A stretch of DNA of 64,000 nucleotides. Origin: Haematobia irritans (taxonomy: Eukaryota > Arthropoda > Insecta > Diptera > Muscidae). How positions within the stretch are numbered: position 1 is the stretch's first letter; the number at the start of each line of letters is the position of its first letter. The notes under the pieces are model-generated. The model had not been told where the DNA came from. It made no database searches and worked only from the letters and a program-made list of their open reading frames with translations. Shown piece by piece: positions 45,110 through 57,536 of the stretch. The translations under genes and the position numbers were made by a program. Location of the stretch: NCBI RefSeq assembly GCF_050003625.1, contig NC_134397.1:97386162-97450161 (forward strand), in the 5' to 3' direction.

Positions 45110-45794
45110 CAGTAGGTACTCTTGTTGTACGCTACACAAAAAAAATTGAAGCATGTAGTGTTAGTGTAACAAATGGTATGTTAATCAGTAGTAAGAAGAA
45201 CAACCTATCATAACTACATTCCTTACAGGACGCTTTTAGAAGAAGTTTCAGAATTTTTTCCAAAAGCGTTTTGCAACAAATTAATAGCTGAGAAATATAC
45301 AAATTACAAATAAAAAGTAAGTTTTTTACATATTTCTCCACTTTGGGGTTTTTTGATACGAATTTTAGAAATGATGTATTCAGCAGTATTTCTTAAATAA
45401 TACAAAAGTGTATTTAAAAAGCCGAACATGGAACAATTTTTTAATACACCTCAGCTTTCATTATGTTGATATCTATATCCATTCGAAAATAAAAGCGATT
45501 TAGAACCACTGTGCTAGCTCCCGATTTCATAACTTCTGAACTGCAGGGCGATTATCAATAAAAACGAAGCAATTTTGGATGGATTCAGATAATACCCCGA
45601 TCGCCATATCACTGTTCTTAGTAAGAATTGTGAGGAACACAAGCGTATCGCAATCGCGGACCAAGTTGTCCGGTTGGTCCAATAATCTACATAAAAGTAA
45701 TATATATGGTTTCCAAATAATAGGTATTAAGGTATATAATAGGTATTTTAAGGTGTATGTTATAATAGGTATTTTAAGGTGTATACTAACTCCG
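45110..45794. other. unassigned intergenic DNA
   Basis: Contains a short direct repeat (ataataggtattttaaggtg, near 45735-45782). No gene recognised; the frames at 45527-45874 are chance, partly antisense LINE. Confidence 0.35.
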
Positions 45795-47484
45795 CTCCAG
45801 GTTTCATCAAAACATCGGAGGGCACTTGGACAACGTTCAGTGAGGAGACGCTGGAGGTAATATTGGGCACACATTTACCTTGAAATCAGACGGTTGAACC
45901 ATGCTCTGGCGGTGTATCGGAATCTAGAATAAAATGGGCGTTAAATAGCTTTGAGCCATTCAAATCCCCCGGACCTGATGGAATTACTCCGGCGGAGTTA
46001 CAAGCAGGGATGTTAACTTATTTATGCGAAATAATATACTTACCTATTTTTTCGTGCGAAAAATCCAGGGTTGTATAAATATGTGTTTGAAAATGCTCAA
46101 AATAAACATTTCGCGTTTATTCCGCGCTAACGTTTTTTATATGGAGTATAACAGTTTTTCGTGCAAAACGTGATTTTAGTACTAGGCTTAAAGCGGGAAA
46201 AGCATCTCACTCGAGTGTGAAGGATTTCTGACCAATCAGCTCATCCTCATTCCTACTTAAGACTCTGGAAAGGTAGATCTATTGCCTTTAGACATTTTGG
46301 CCAAATAGTCAGCTGCAACAACGGCTGTGCGGTTGCGCGAGCTATCGGAAAAAATGTACGGTCACAGTTCGGTCCTCAAAATAATGCCAGATGTGCCTAA
46401 CGTAGTGGATTACACTTTGGCGAAACCACTTTTCGAGAAAAAGTTTGAAACTCTAATTCCCAACAGTGAGGCGTGGTGTACACAGACCCCGGGGAATAAA
46501 AGATATATAGATTTCTACACTGATGGCTCCAAATTGGATGGACAAGTTGGTTTCGGAGTATATTCTAAAGATCTAGAACTTCGAATAGCGAAAAGATTAC
46601 CTAATCACTGTAGTGTTTTTCAGGCTGAAATATTAGCAATAAAAGAGGTGGCGAATTGGCTGAGAAGTAATGTTCCAAAAAATGTTGGCATTAATATATA
46701 CTCAGACAGTCAACCTGCAATAAAATCCTTGGAGTCTGTGTTCCTTAACTCGAAGACGGCCATAGACTGCCGCAAATCTCTCAACGAGATGGCTGAGCAG
46801 TACAATATTCACCTAATATGGGTGCCTGGCCATAGGAACATACCGGGGAACTGCGAAGCAGATGAGTTAGCAGGGCTACCTTACATATCACAGGGGAACT
46901 AGAATCTGTTGGTATGCCTCTGGCCACCTGCAAGCTCCTTCTGCGTGAGAAGGCTGTTATGATGGCCAATATTCGATGAGAGAATTGCAAGGGTTGTAAC
47001 GACACCAAGCAAATATGGCCCCATTTAAACTTAAACCGCACACTAGATATGCTAGTGTTCTCAAGGCGTCAGATAGCACTCCTGATATCTGCTATAACGG
47101 GTCGCTGCCTGATAGGCGAATTTGCAAAAACTATTGGTGCGAAGTATAATGACTATTGTATGAGCTGTCATGATGTGGAGGAAAAGGAATCAATTAAACA
47201 CCTCTTGTGCGAGTGTCCTGCATTTTGTGTAAGGCATAAGCGAATTTTAGGGGCATATAGCTTTAGATTACTGGCGGACCTGGAAAACGTTAACTTAAGC
47301 AGTCTGTTAATGTTTTTGGAACAATCTGGTTGACAATAAGAAAATAATAGAGAAGGTTCAGTGGTTAAAACTAGAAGTGTCCATATGTAATAGGTACTTT
47401 TAGTTAAATGTGGTATCACAATGGACTGAATAGTCTAAGTGAGCCTGAAACTTAATCGGGCTGCCACTTTAACCTAACCTAACC
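45795..47484 (+). mobile_element. LOA-type LINE copy, internally deleted, with intact 3' end
   Basis: It begins in the linker, passes RT motif 1 (KSPGPDGITPAEL near 45965), is interrupted by about 180 bp of foreign sequence (46006-46183), loses most of the RT, and continues through RNase H to the 3' UTR and the tail taacctaacctaacc. Confidence 0.8.
46327..47333 (+). pseudogene. LOA LINE RNase H and C-terminal zinc motif
   Basis: The 46327-46902 frame has all four RNase H acidic positions (FYTDGS, QAEILAI, IYSDSQ, EADELA). A shift near 46880 and a stop at 46978 separate it from 47049-47333, which carries YCMSCHDVEEKESIKHLLCE. Compared with the copy at 6877 it is about 90 percent or more identical by eye. 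RT is almost wholly deleted. RNase H would remove RNA during target-primed reverse transcription. Confidence 0.82.
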
Positions 47485-47533
47485 TTCACGCATCAACGCT
47501 ATTGTAAATCCAGAAGACCCTTATCATCCCACT

Positions 47534-50500
47534 ATGTGTATGAATATAAATATGTCCTATTCAAGATCTGTACGAAATAAAACTGACACGAAAAGTGAAA
47601 AGAAATACTGGTTTTGTAAAACTGACTACGGAAAACTGAACTCCTTACTATTAAATGTAAATTGGCATGATATTCTTCCTGCGAACAATCTTGAGGAATC
47701 AAATATATTTTACGAAACTTTGAACTCATTCATTGGTAAATCTGTCCCATTAATTCGCGTTACTAATTACACTGGTCCGCCCTGGAACAACAATAAATTA
47801 AGTAACTTAAACAAGTATATACAGCACTAAGTTCGGCCGGGCCGAATCTTAAATACCCACCACCATGAACCAAATATTAGGGTTTCCTTTGAAATTTCAG
47901 GAGGGCTTGAGGACTTGAGGACACTTCCCGAAGATAAATTTAAAGACTTCACCTATGAGGACTATATCAGCTTCTGGATTTATAAGAACCATTTTTGTTT
48001 GAGTTTTAGAGGAATCATTAACATCTCTTGTAAGTGTGCAAGAAAATTATAAAATAACATCTTGATTTGAAATCTTAAATCTGTAGAAGTAAAATCTGGA
48101 AATTTTACATTGAGTTTCAAGCAATTTTCATGATCAGTGCGCCTTCTACACCCTCAAGAAGTGAAGTCGGTCTATATGGAGGCATTACCAAATGGACCGA
48201 TAAAAACTTAATCCGATACACGTTTTTGGGAGCGTAAAATACCAGAATATTTACAATTTCAGGCAAATCAGATAAAAACTACGGTTTCTAGAAACCCAAG
48301 GAGTTAAATCGGGAGATCGTTCTTATAGGGGCTATACGAAAATATGGACCGATGCTCACCGTTTTCGGCACACCTCTTTATGACCCGAAAATACCTCTAG
48401 ATTTCCAATTTCAGGCAAATAGGATAAAAACTTCGGATTCTAGAAGCCGAAGAAGTAAGATCGGGAAATCGGTACCAAAATATAGACCGATACTCACCAT
48501 TTTCGACACACCTCTTTATGGTCCTAAAATACCTCTAGATTTCCAATTTCAGACAAATTGGATAAAAACTACGGTTTCTATAAGCCCAAGACCCCAAATC
48601 GGGAGGTCGGTTTATATGGGGACTATATCAAAACCTGGACCGATATAGCCCATCTTCGAACTTGACCCGTCTGCAGACAAAAGACGAGTTTGTGCAAAAT
48701 TTCAGCACGATTGTTTCATTATTGACGACTGTAGCGTGAATACAACAGACAGACGGACAGGCGGACATCGTTATATCGTCTTAGAATTTCTCCCTGATCA
48801 AGAATATATATACTTTATATAGTCGGAAATCGATATTTCGATGTGTTACAAACGGAATGACAAACTTATTATACCTCCGTCACCATTCTATGGTGGTGGG
48901 TATAAAAACAGGAAGAATAAACTTTACAAAAAGTACAAAAAATCTGGCTCAGCTACTGATTACGCAAATTACTCAATCGCTCGTTCGGAATACGGCTTGT
49001 GGAATAGACAATCATACAATAATTATCTATCATAAATCAAAAATGAATTGAAACTTAACCCAAAATCATTTTACAAATTTGTTAATTCCAAACGTAAATC
49101 GAATGTTTATCCAAGAAATCTTCACTATGGTACTGTTGAGGCGGATGATAATGTATCTATATGTAATATGTTTTCCAAGTTCTTTGCAACAACATACTCC
49201 CATAAGAATTTCAAACAATCTGATGTGTACCCATATAAGATAATGGAACATTCTACACTCTCCACTCCTTTTATATCTCCTAATATTGTGCTGAGTTACA
49301 TGGAAAAGACAAAATGTTCTTTTCGTCCGGGGCCTGATGGTATCCCCAGTAACATACTAAAATATTGTGGTCATTCTCTATCGACTGCTCTTTCAATTCT
49401 ATTTAACGAATCTTTGCGAAGTGGTATCTTTCCCAATCTGTGGAAAGACTCATTTATCATTCCACTATTTAAAAGTGGAAACAAGTCTGATATTACTAAC
49501 TACAGAGGCATTGCTAAACTGAGTGCTATTCCAAAACTAATGGAGAATATTATATCTGATATTTTGGTTCACCAAGTCTCTTCTTTCACCCAAACAACAT
49601 GGCTTCCGTAAATCTTGTTCAACCATAACAAATGTCTTGGAACTGACCACAATGATTAATGAAGGCTTTAGAGATTGTTTACAGACTGATGTCGCATATA
49701 CTGATTTTAGTAAAGCATTTGACAATGTAAATCACTCACTTCTACTGTACAAATTACATCGCATGGGTTTCAGTGACTTGATGGTATCCTGGATTGAAAG
49801 TTATCTGACAAATCGAACTCAATGTGTAGTATTTGATAACATTATTTCGGAGTCGATACATGTGCCTTCTGGTGTTCCTCAAGGCAGTCATCTTGGACCT
49901 TTATTGTTCTGTTTATTTATAAATGACCTTCCACCAGCAATTCGATTTGGTAATATTACACTTATGTATGTTGACAATGTTAAAATTATGAAAATTATCC
50001 GGAATAGTGATAACCAAGCACTACACCAATCTGATCTAAATAGCATGTACAACTGGTGTTCTCTAAATATGATGGAACTGAACATAAAAAAATGCAAGCA
50101 GATTTGAACTACATTGATAGAAATTACTGTATTAATAACGACATGCTTGAAACTGTTGAATCCTTTAAGGATCTCGGAATACTGTTGGATCGGAGACTAG
50201 ATTTTAGATCTCACATATCTATGACCGTCAATAACTCATATGGATTACTCAAACCATGCCATTTTACAAGGAAAGACTTTCACTTGTCAAATTGCCTACA
50301 CAGAAAAGTAGACGTACTATGCTGAATATCTGTTTTATGGTTGATGTTATTAGTGGTAGATTTAAATCCGAGTTCCTTTTAACAGTATCTCATTCAATAT
50401 ACCGTCAAGACCTACTCGTAATTTTGAACTGCTTCGCATTCAGTAGTTTCGCACAAACTTTGAATATAACGATCCTGTTCGCCGACTATGTGATGAGTTT

Positions 50501-50585
50501 AATAAATACTATAAATATTTTGATCTTTCAGAAGATAAATATACTATAAAAAGAAATATAACACTATTATTAAATACTTAGGCAT
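47534..50585 (+). pseudogene. jockey-type LINE ORF2 with altered catalytic box
   Basis: Pre-RT: GPPWNNNKLSN | NRKNKLYKKYKKSGSATDYA. RT: FRPGPDGIPSNILKYCG near 49321, YRGIAKLSAIPKLMENII near 49503, then, after a shift near 49600, FRKSCSTITNVLE, DFSKAFDNVNHSLL near 49700, SGVPQGSHLGPLLFCLFIND near 49866 and MYVDNVKI near 49963. The last should be YADD; here the second catalytic Asp is Asn, so it would be inactive even without the shifts near 50100 and 50300 and the stop at 49033. The remaining C-terminal part to about 50585 is in several frames. Confidence 0.82.
47811..48904 (+). repeat. dispersed repeat D, copy 2
   Basis: It begins acaagtatatacagcactaa, has ttcggccgggccgaatctta, and ends ccattctatggtggtgggta. 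The start and end contain the short inverted pair cccaccacca/tggtggtggg. There is no minisatellite, unlike copy 1. It lies within LINE ORF2. Confidence 0.8.
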
Positions 50586-50676
50586 AAGATACCATTTGTA
50601 AATATTGTAGTACAGCATTGTTAGTCTGTAAAGATTACTCCTTAGATGAATAATAATAAAAAAATAAATAAACGAA

Positions 50677-50949
50677 ATTTCACAAAATTTCATTTTTCAT
50701 TTCACTTTATTTATAATTATAATCAGAAGCTCAAATAAGGCCAAACTTGATTACAAAAGTTTTACATTGGTTAGACACTTAATTATAAAATATAATTTAA
50801 GCTCATAAATATCAATACTATATATAATTTTTGAATATATTATTAATATACTAATCAAGATTCATGAACCTAACACGAACATGGATGAATGGAAGGAAAA
50901 GAGATGTAAACACAGTTCGAAAAATTTAAGTGTTAGCTATGGTAGGAGT
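50677..50949. other. 3' UTR of the antisense LINE, probable
   Basis: AT-rich, located between the tail of the preceding LINE and the C-terminal end of the next one on the minus strand. 'cactttatttataattataa' near 50703 may be its complemented tail. Confidence 0.4.
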
Positions 50950-51505
50950 TCATAACCGAGATAGAACCAGTTCCTCAAATCTAAAACATGACAAATTAAA
51001 ATTCCTATTTTCGTAAGGTATTAAAGTATTCCGTAACCGCGTGACTCGAATTAGGAACGATCGCTGCATCCCCAAAGTTTGAAAACGGGGCATTATCAAC
51101 GCATGCATTCTACACGAACCTACAAACTGGAATCTTTCTGCCAGATTTGGCGGTGTTCTAAATTTAAGTACTTTGTAAAACAACATCATGGTTCTAAGCT
51201 TCATGAAGTTATCGAATGTACAACCAAGGAGTTCAATTGAGCGAGATGTGACATGATCATAATAGCCCAAGTGATATATGTAGCGAACAATACGATTAAA
51301 AAACATTTTCAAATGATGAAGGCTACCTAAAGTGGATCTTGAGAATACCTCAAGTCCATACGTAATATGCGGCAGAATTAAACTAGTCCCAATCTTCTTC
51401 CTTACACCAAATAAATATATAAAATTGTATAGTGGACGATGTGTTATATACTCTTTGCAGAATGGTAGTGACATTTGATATAACCTTGTTCACATGCTTA
51501 TCGAA

Positions 51506-51852
51506 GGGAGCCACCGTGGTGCAATGGTTAGCATGCCCGCCTTGCATACACAAGGTCGTGGGTTCGATTCCTGCTTCGACGGAACACCAAAAAGTTTTTC
51601 AGCAGTGGATTATCCCACCTCAGTAATGCTGGTGACATTTCTGAGGGTTTCAAAGCTTCTCTAAGTGGTTTCACTGCAATGTGGAACGCCGTTCGGACTC
51701 GGATATAAAAGGGAGGTCCCTTGTCATTGAGCTTAACATGGAATCGGGCAGCACTCAGTGATAAGAGAGAAGTTCACCAATGTGGTATCACAATGGACTG
51801 AATAGTCTAAGTGAGCCTGATACATCGGGCTGCCACCTAACCTAACCTATGT
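51506..51852 (+). mobile_element. full-length tRNA-derived SINE with 8-bp target duplication
   Basis: TTATCGAA occurs at 51498-51505 and 51853-51860. The head is ggagccaccgtggtgcaatg with box B ggttcgattcctg; the body is about 190 bp; the last 70 bp and AACCT tail are shared with the LOA LINE. Best preserved copy in the window. Confidence 0.9.
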
Positions 51853-52237
51853 TTATCGAATTTCAAGTGATTATCTAGGCAAAAACCCAATACTCTCATT
51901 TCACTTACGTTATGAAGAATATTACCGTCAATATTAAAACGTAACGACGTGTTACCGTAATATTTAAATGCCATAGACTTCGACTTACCGGCATTCACAT
52001 CGATGAAATTATCCAACCACCACCCAGAAATTCTTTCAAGCTCGGCATTAGCAGCGTGCTGAAAGTTTACGTCCTCAATTGCGACAACTAACAACTACAG
52101 ATCATCTGCGTACAAATAAGGTCTAGCAAAATTTATCACATGGAAAATATCATTCATGTAGATGGAAAACAATAGTGGGCCCAATATTGATCCCTGAGGA
52201 ACACCACGGTATACGCTGCGGATATCAGAAGTAACAC

Positions 52238-52618
52238 CCCAGCAAAAAATACTTCAGCAGTAAGAGTTTAGTTGCGCTTTTTGGTATATAATAAAGTAGG
52301 CAGTACATCCACACTGCATGAATCGGTGGCAATAACGTAAACGAGTAATCAAACTAGTTTATGATCATTCGTTTACGTTATTGCAACCAATTCATGCAGT
52401 ATAGATGCATCAAAGGTAGTGCTGTTTTCCTTCACGCCAACAATGCTATACTCAAGATTATATATCACTTCTGAGCAATTATAGCAGCGCTATGTAGAAG
52501 CAGCTCTAAATCGGGACATCGCCCACAAAATCAGCGCTGATTCGGTTGTTTTGTAAGCAGTTGATACTGTCTCTCTCCCTTACAATCATGCTGAAATAGT
52601 GCTCCATTTTTTGCAGGG
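52238..52618. mobile_element. small TIR element containing a long hairpin
   Basis: Ends CCCAGCAAAAAATACTTCAG and inverted CCCTGCAAAAAATGGAGCAC. The centre 52313-52400 is a hairpin of two 39-nt arms with a 10-nt loop. No coding frame. Target duplication not identified; superfamily unknown. Confidence 0.65.
52313..52400. repeat. inverted repeat, 39-nt arms
   Basis: 52313-52351 pairs with 52362-52400 with about four or five mismatches, some of which would be G-U pairs in RNA. The loop is aactagttta. Confidence 0.85.
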
Positions 52619-53159
52619 ACCCTGCAGATACTGAGTTCTGCTACACATGAATTATCTTGATAAATTTTAATGGTTTTCTATCGCTTCTAATAGCATTAGA
52701 TTTAATCCTATTAATAGCAGACCATACCTCTTCCACATCAACATTTCTCATAGAAAACCCTTCTTCTGAATTACCCCCATCGACCACAATAGACGAAGGA
52801 TTAGCCAAAGGTGGAACCGTGAAAAAATGGCTGCAGGCATTAACATCAATGTCAAAATCCACAGAGCCGTCATCAAGATATCCGAGATTTTTCAACTCTC
52901 TCCACATATCCTTCGTCGATGATGTCGAAAAAATTGCCTGTAATGCATTCTCTTACGTTTCCTAATCACCGATATTAAACAGTTCCTATACCTACAAAAT
53001 GTCTTCCAGTTGTCGTCATTCCTGTCCTCAACATAGGCTCTATAAGCGTAATCCCTCATCTCTATAGCCACCAATATGGGCCGGGCACGCATCCAATTTC
53101 TCCCATCCCTCTCGCGCAAAAATTAGAACGTTTAAGATGCACCAGTGGATTTATAGATA

Positions 53160-53737
<578 letters not shown>

Positions 53738-53754
53738 ACACATTACGATACCTT

Positions 53755-54642
53755 TCAAAACTCAACTTCACTTATTAATTATTGTCTTCTGTCTTCCTCA
53801 GATTTGGTTGAGTTGTCTGGTCAATTTCAATGTCCGGGTTTATCCCCTCACTCGCTTATATTTTGTTCAATTAATGTATACAGTGTACCGCAATTTTATG
53901 AGTACGTTGATTATGATGCTCTTGGCATCGATCGAATAAACGACGCGTTTGAATACTGTGATTTCTCTGGTGTATATTGCACGTTGGATGTTGACGTTCA
54001 GATGGCCCTGTTGTATGCCAATTTGCGCCAGGTACATGGAATTTCCCCTACTCGTAGGAAGAGGTTTTGTACCAGAGGAAGGATGTGTGCTTCAATGATC
54101 CCAGTGTTACATATTACGTATCTCTGCGGGAGGGAATACGTCCGTCACCCTTCCGCTGAGAATAGGAGAATTTTTTGTCCAAGTCGGAATAGAGCGAAAC
54201 GTGTTATAAGAAGGATTTCATAATAGATTATTTGATGGTAAACCAAATAAAGAAGTTTAGTCAATACTTAAAAAGTATGGAGTGGGGAAGTGCATTGATG
54301 TTATTGATGTTGACGTTGAAGAATTGAATAATATGTTTGTGTCTCATCAGAATGTTAGTAGGGATGTTTTCCCGAGTATCTCAAATGTTAGTGAAGGTAA
54401 TTTTTCGTTTCGTGCTGTCACTTGTGCTGACTTAGTTGATGCTCTGTCTCTTATCGAGTCGATTGACGGTTTTACTTTAAAGTACCTGAAATTGTGTTTC
54501 CAATTTTTTGCCAGGCTTCTTCTGTATATTGTTAATACTATTTTCATGACTTCGTCGTATCCATCTTGATGGAAAATTAGCAAGGTTATTTATATTCGGT
54601 TATTTAAATAGAGCAACAGCATTGCCCTATTTCTATTATGTC
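53755..54642 (+). pseudogene. LINE ORF2 fragment: endonuclease end, linker and RT start (unit 1)
   Basis: [20 protein letters not shown] near 53832 is the last endonuclease block (usually LSDHSLI). [20 protein letters not shown] near 53997, VEELNNMFVSHQNVSRDVFP near 54312 and FSFRAVTCADLVDALSLIES near 54402 belong to the linker and RT start. SSYPSWKISKVI-type sequence near 54553 is broken by a stop at 54567-54569. The frame is cut at 54644 by a CACTG-type element and resumes at 55483. Sequence left of 54362 is present only once; the rest is part of the tandem unit. Confidence 0.7.
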
Positions 54643-54644
54643 CA

Positions 54645-55482
54645 CACTGGTAGAAAAAAGGCGGTATGTGGCGATTACCGTTTGGTATTAATAAATTGAT
54701 TCACGTTACCTTTTAATTTTGGTACCACTTTACATGAGGTATTATTGTGGTATTAAGTACCACAAGGCCGTAACACATGATATGTAGACGTTGCGACCAA
54801 TTGTAATTGGTCGGCTTGGTAGTGATTTTTTCATGCGGTTTGTAAATAACAATAGTTTGGGATAAGATGACGAAAATTAAATGAATTCAGCGAACATAGC
54901 GAAGTATAGGTAAGTATAATATTTTTTAGCATTATTTATGTTTTCTAATTCAACCATCCTTTAATTAGATGCGCAACTGACATACAAAAACCTTCCAAAT
55001 ACAACAACAGACGACTTGAGGGATGAATTGCGGCATGGAGCTGAATTGGGAGAAAAACTTTGCATGGAGAAATGACTTGAATAATGCCGTGCCTGAATTG
55101 CGACATGAAGCTGAATTGGGAGAAAAACTTTGCATGGAGAAATTAGGTTTTTGTATGTATGTTATGTATTAAATGAAATACGTAACAAATACATTTTACG
55201 TGTGTTTTATTAAACTAAATATTATTAAACCAATACCATTTAGGTATTATTTGGTAATACCGCACTGTTTATACATCAATACCTTTATGGTATAAATAAT
55301 AGTACCGCTTAGGTATTATTTTTAATACCATATTGGTACTTTCATAATACCGAATGGTACTTTCATGCTTTGCGTACCGCCTGTACCATTCGGTATTGAT
55401 ATTGTACCATACGGGGTTGGCTAACTATCAATAACGTACGGTATCGATTTGTGCCCGTATGGTAATAATTTTTCTATGGGTG
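54645..55482 (+). mobile_element. CACTG-type TIR element, CA duplication (unit 1)
   Basis: Starts CACTGGTAGAAAAAAGGCGG, ends TAATTTTTCTATGGGTG, with CA on each side (54643-54644, 55483-55484). GGTATT/AATACC motifs recur more than a dozen times at the ends. The interior has aggtaagt (54908-54915) and ttaattag (54963-54970), which look like splice sites, and an imperfect direct repeat of about 45 bp (55026-55071, 55095-55140). Removing it with one CA joins the LINE frame. Confidence 0.8.
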
Positions 55483-55930
55483 CATTTTATCGAAGTTGTG
55501 GTGTATCTCGTGAGGTCTCAGATGATGGACCCTATTATCGAGAACTCCTTGCTCCATGATTCACAGACGGGCTTCAGAAGGAATCGTGTTGCAGCATCTC
55601 TTTTGGTCGGACTTACCGATAATATTAGAAAAGTAGTGGCAATTGTGTACTAGTATCGTTAGATCTTGAAAAAGCATTTGACAGGCTGGACCATTCTATT
55701 CTTTTATGTAAACTTGTAACTTTCTTTGGATTTTCATCTTCGGCGTGTTTGTCAGTTAAGTCTTACCTTGGAAATAGGTTTCAATATGTTTGTAGTCGTG
55801 GTCTCTGCTGGAGTATGTAGCGTGTAGTTAGTGGTGTTTCACAGGGATCTGTGCTTGGGCCGTTTTTGCTGAAGATATACAACTTCTGTTTAAAAGTTAG
55901 AACGTGGTTTTGTCGAAGGCTGAGATAGAC
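55483..55930 (+). pseudogene. LINE RT fragment after the CACTG element (unit 1)
   Basis: YLVRSQMMDPIIENSLLHDS and QTGFRRNRVAASLLVGLTDN (55510-55620), then in another frame LDLEKAFDRLDHSILL near 55660 (RT motif with catalytic Asp) and SGVSQGSVLGPF near 55830. The sequence is lost before the YADD box. Several stops. Probably the same LINE as 53755-54642. Confidence 0.78.
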
Positions 55931-57536
55931 CAGTAGTTATCCATGATTACCTTTAAGGACCCCAAACTTAAAATTAAAACACATTATTTATGCCTTAATA
56001 GGTTCAACAGTACAGGTTTTATTGATGGTTGTTTTATTGTGTATACCCTGCCCACATTTTTTATATTTGACGGCGCTTCTGAGAATGCCCACCATGTCGA
56101 AAACAATCGTATACGACATCCAAAACTCGTCGGAAAACCGCCGTCACTATTGAGAAGTTGTACCACGCCAAGTTACTACAAAAAAGTTTCTCGTTTATAA
56201 CAACGCCAATTAGAGCCCCTTCAAACTATCACAAAAAGTACATTTTAAGGTAGTTGTAAAAGAATCGTTGTAAAACACGATTCTGTAGATGTTTATTAAT
56301 TTGATTAAACATTTATAAATTCTTATAAATATAACATTTATACCACTATCACAACACATTTAACATAATTTTTTCATTAATAATAGAATGATGTTGATTT
56401 ACAAGTGGGAAGTTTCATATTGCAGCGCCTATCAGCCAGTGTTTTTATTCTCGATGGAGGCAGCGTGTCTGGAAAAATATCTGAAAAACAATCACTTTAT
56501 TTCATTTGGAAAGTCAAAAATTGTTCACCAATATACCTTTTACAATTTTAAGTGAAATAACTATGTTTTCAGCACTTCATTATCGATTTTATTTAAATAA
56601 GTTATAAGAAGCTAGTTGCTCTTGGTGTTTCACAAAATATAAAATGGCTCTTGTAACAATAGTAATGGCAAAACACTTTCATGTGCATTTCATACTTTAT
56701 CATACGCTTCCCCCATCACAGCTGGCGATTGTTGCAGTGTCACTTACGAGTCTGTGGTAGCGATGAGGATGAAATGGAACTTTGAAATGCTGGCAGGGTA
56801 CGCACAATAGTAATTCGTAAGCACAGAATTCAGAGGTGGCGTGGATATTCGTTGTTGAGGCTAGTTGTTGATTCGACGATCGTGAAGACGATCTAGGTTC
56901 GTTGGTTTGGGTTTTATCGCTGACGATTCGTTAATTCGGATTTGTCGTTAACGATCTGTTGATGTGGTTGTCGTTAACGATTTATAGACACAGCGTTCCG
57001 GGATGATGATTCGGTTTAGGTGGTTCGGGATTGTCGTCGACGATTCGACGTCGTTGACTGTTCGGTTGTTGACTCGGTTTTGGTGCTTCGGGATTGTCGT
57101 TGACGATTCGTCGTCGTTGATAATACGGTTGATGATTCGGTTTTGATTGTTGATTCAGTTTCGGTAATTCAGGATTGTCGTTGACGATGTCTTGATAGGG
57201 TGGTCATTCATTGTTGCGTTGATACGTTGATTTAGTGATCGATGCTTGCTCGTTGATGATGTTTCGGTGATTTGTTGATTGCTCGATTCGGTGCTCGTTG
57301 ATTGCTAGATGATGACGTTTCGGTAGTTCGTAGACTGCTCGGTGATTCGTTGTAGCTTCGTTGTTCAGTTAGTAAACTAATACTAAAGGAAGATACAATG
57401 TAGGAGAAAGCTAATTGTCGACACAATTTGTGCGGAAGCAACCACACCTAGTGCAGAAGCAAGCTAATGGCGGAAGCAAGCGAATGCGGAAGCAAGCTAA
57501 TTGCGGCTAAATGCCGAAGCAGTTAGTGCGGAAGCA
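55931..57536. other. non-coding part of tandem unit 1
   Basis: An 85-codon plus frame (55943-56200) is unrecognised. 56330-56850 is AT-rich. 56830-57370 is rich in GATTCG and GTTGACGA phrases, a loose satellite-like composition. 57410-57536 has copies of GCGGAAGCAAG. I see no gene. Confidence 0.5.
57410..57536 (+). repeat. short repeat of GCGGAAGCAAG type (unit 1)
   Basis: Units of about 16 bp such as gcggaagcaagcgaat. Unit 2 has one unit more, which explains its extra 16 bp. Confidence 0.8.

Larger units (their letters stand above)
47509..50676 (+). mobile_element. jockey-type LINE, split by repeat D
   Basis: It runs from the end of the endonuclease through RT to an A-rich tail (aataataataaaaaaataaa, 50648-50667). 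Repeat D copy 2 (47811-48904) is inserted between NNNKLSNL and NRKNKLYKKYKKS. Confidence 0.8.
50950..53119 (-). pseudogene. jockey-type LINE ORF2, interrupted
   Basis: RDYAYRAYVEDRNDDNWKTF near 53070-53010, WRELKNLGYLDDGSVDFDID near 52905-52845 and VEEVWSAINRIKSNAIRSDR near 52730-52670 precede a break. RT resumes at 52230 with VYRGVPQGSILGPLLFSIYM, the catalytic YLYADDL near 52100, WLDNFIDVNAGKSKSM and VLGFCLDNHLKFDKH. Across the SINE, HLKFDKH joins VNKVISNVTTILQ in frame. The C-terminal part (51474-50950) includes PHITYGLEVFSRSTLGSLHH and RVTRLRNTLIPY. RT motifs 1-4 are missing and one stop follows YADDL. Confidence 0.8.
50690..53120 (-). mobile_element. jockey-type LINE on the minus strand with SINE and small hairpin element
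   Basis: From right to left: pre-RT (53119-52640), a gap in RT with a 381-bp element (52238-52618), RT from GVPQGSILGPLLF to the thumb (52237-51853), a SINE (51506-51852), and the C-terminal region (51505-50950). Confidence 0.78.

Noticed and set aside
55943..56200. 85-codon frame present in all three tandem units as a conserved gene
   Set aside because: It is conserved only because the units are recent copies. No ATG context, no domain, and the opposite strand is also open.
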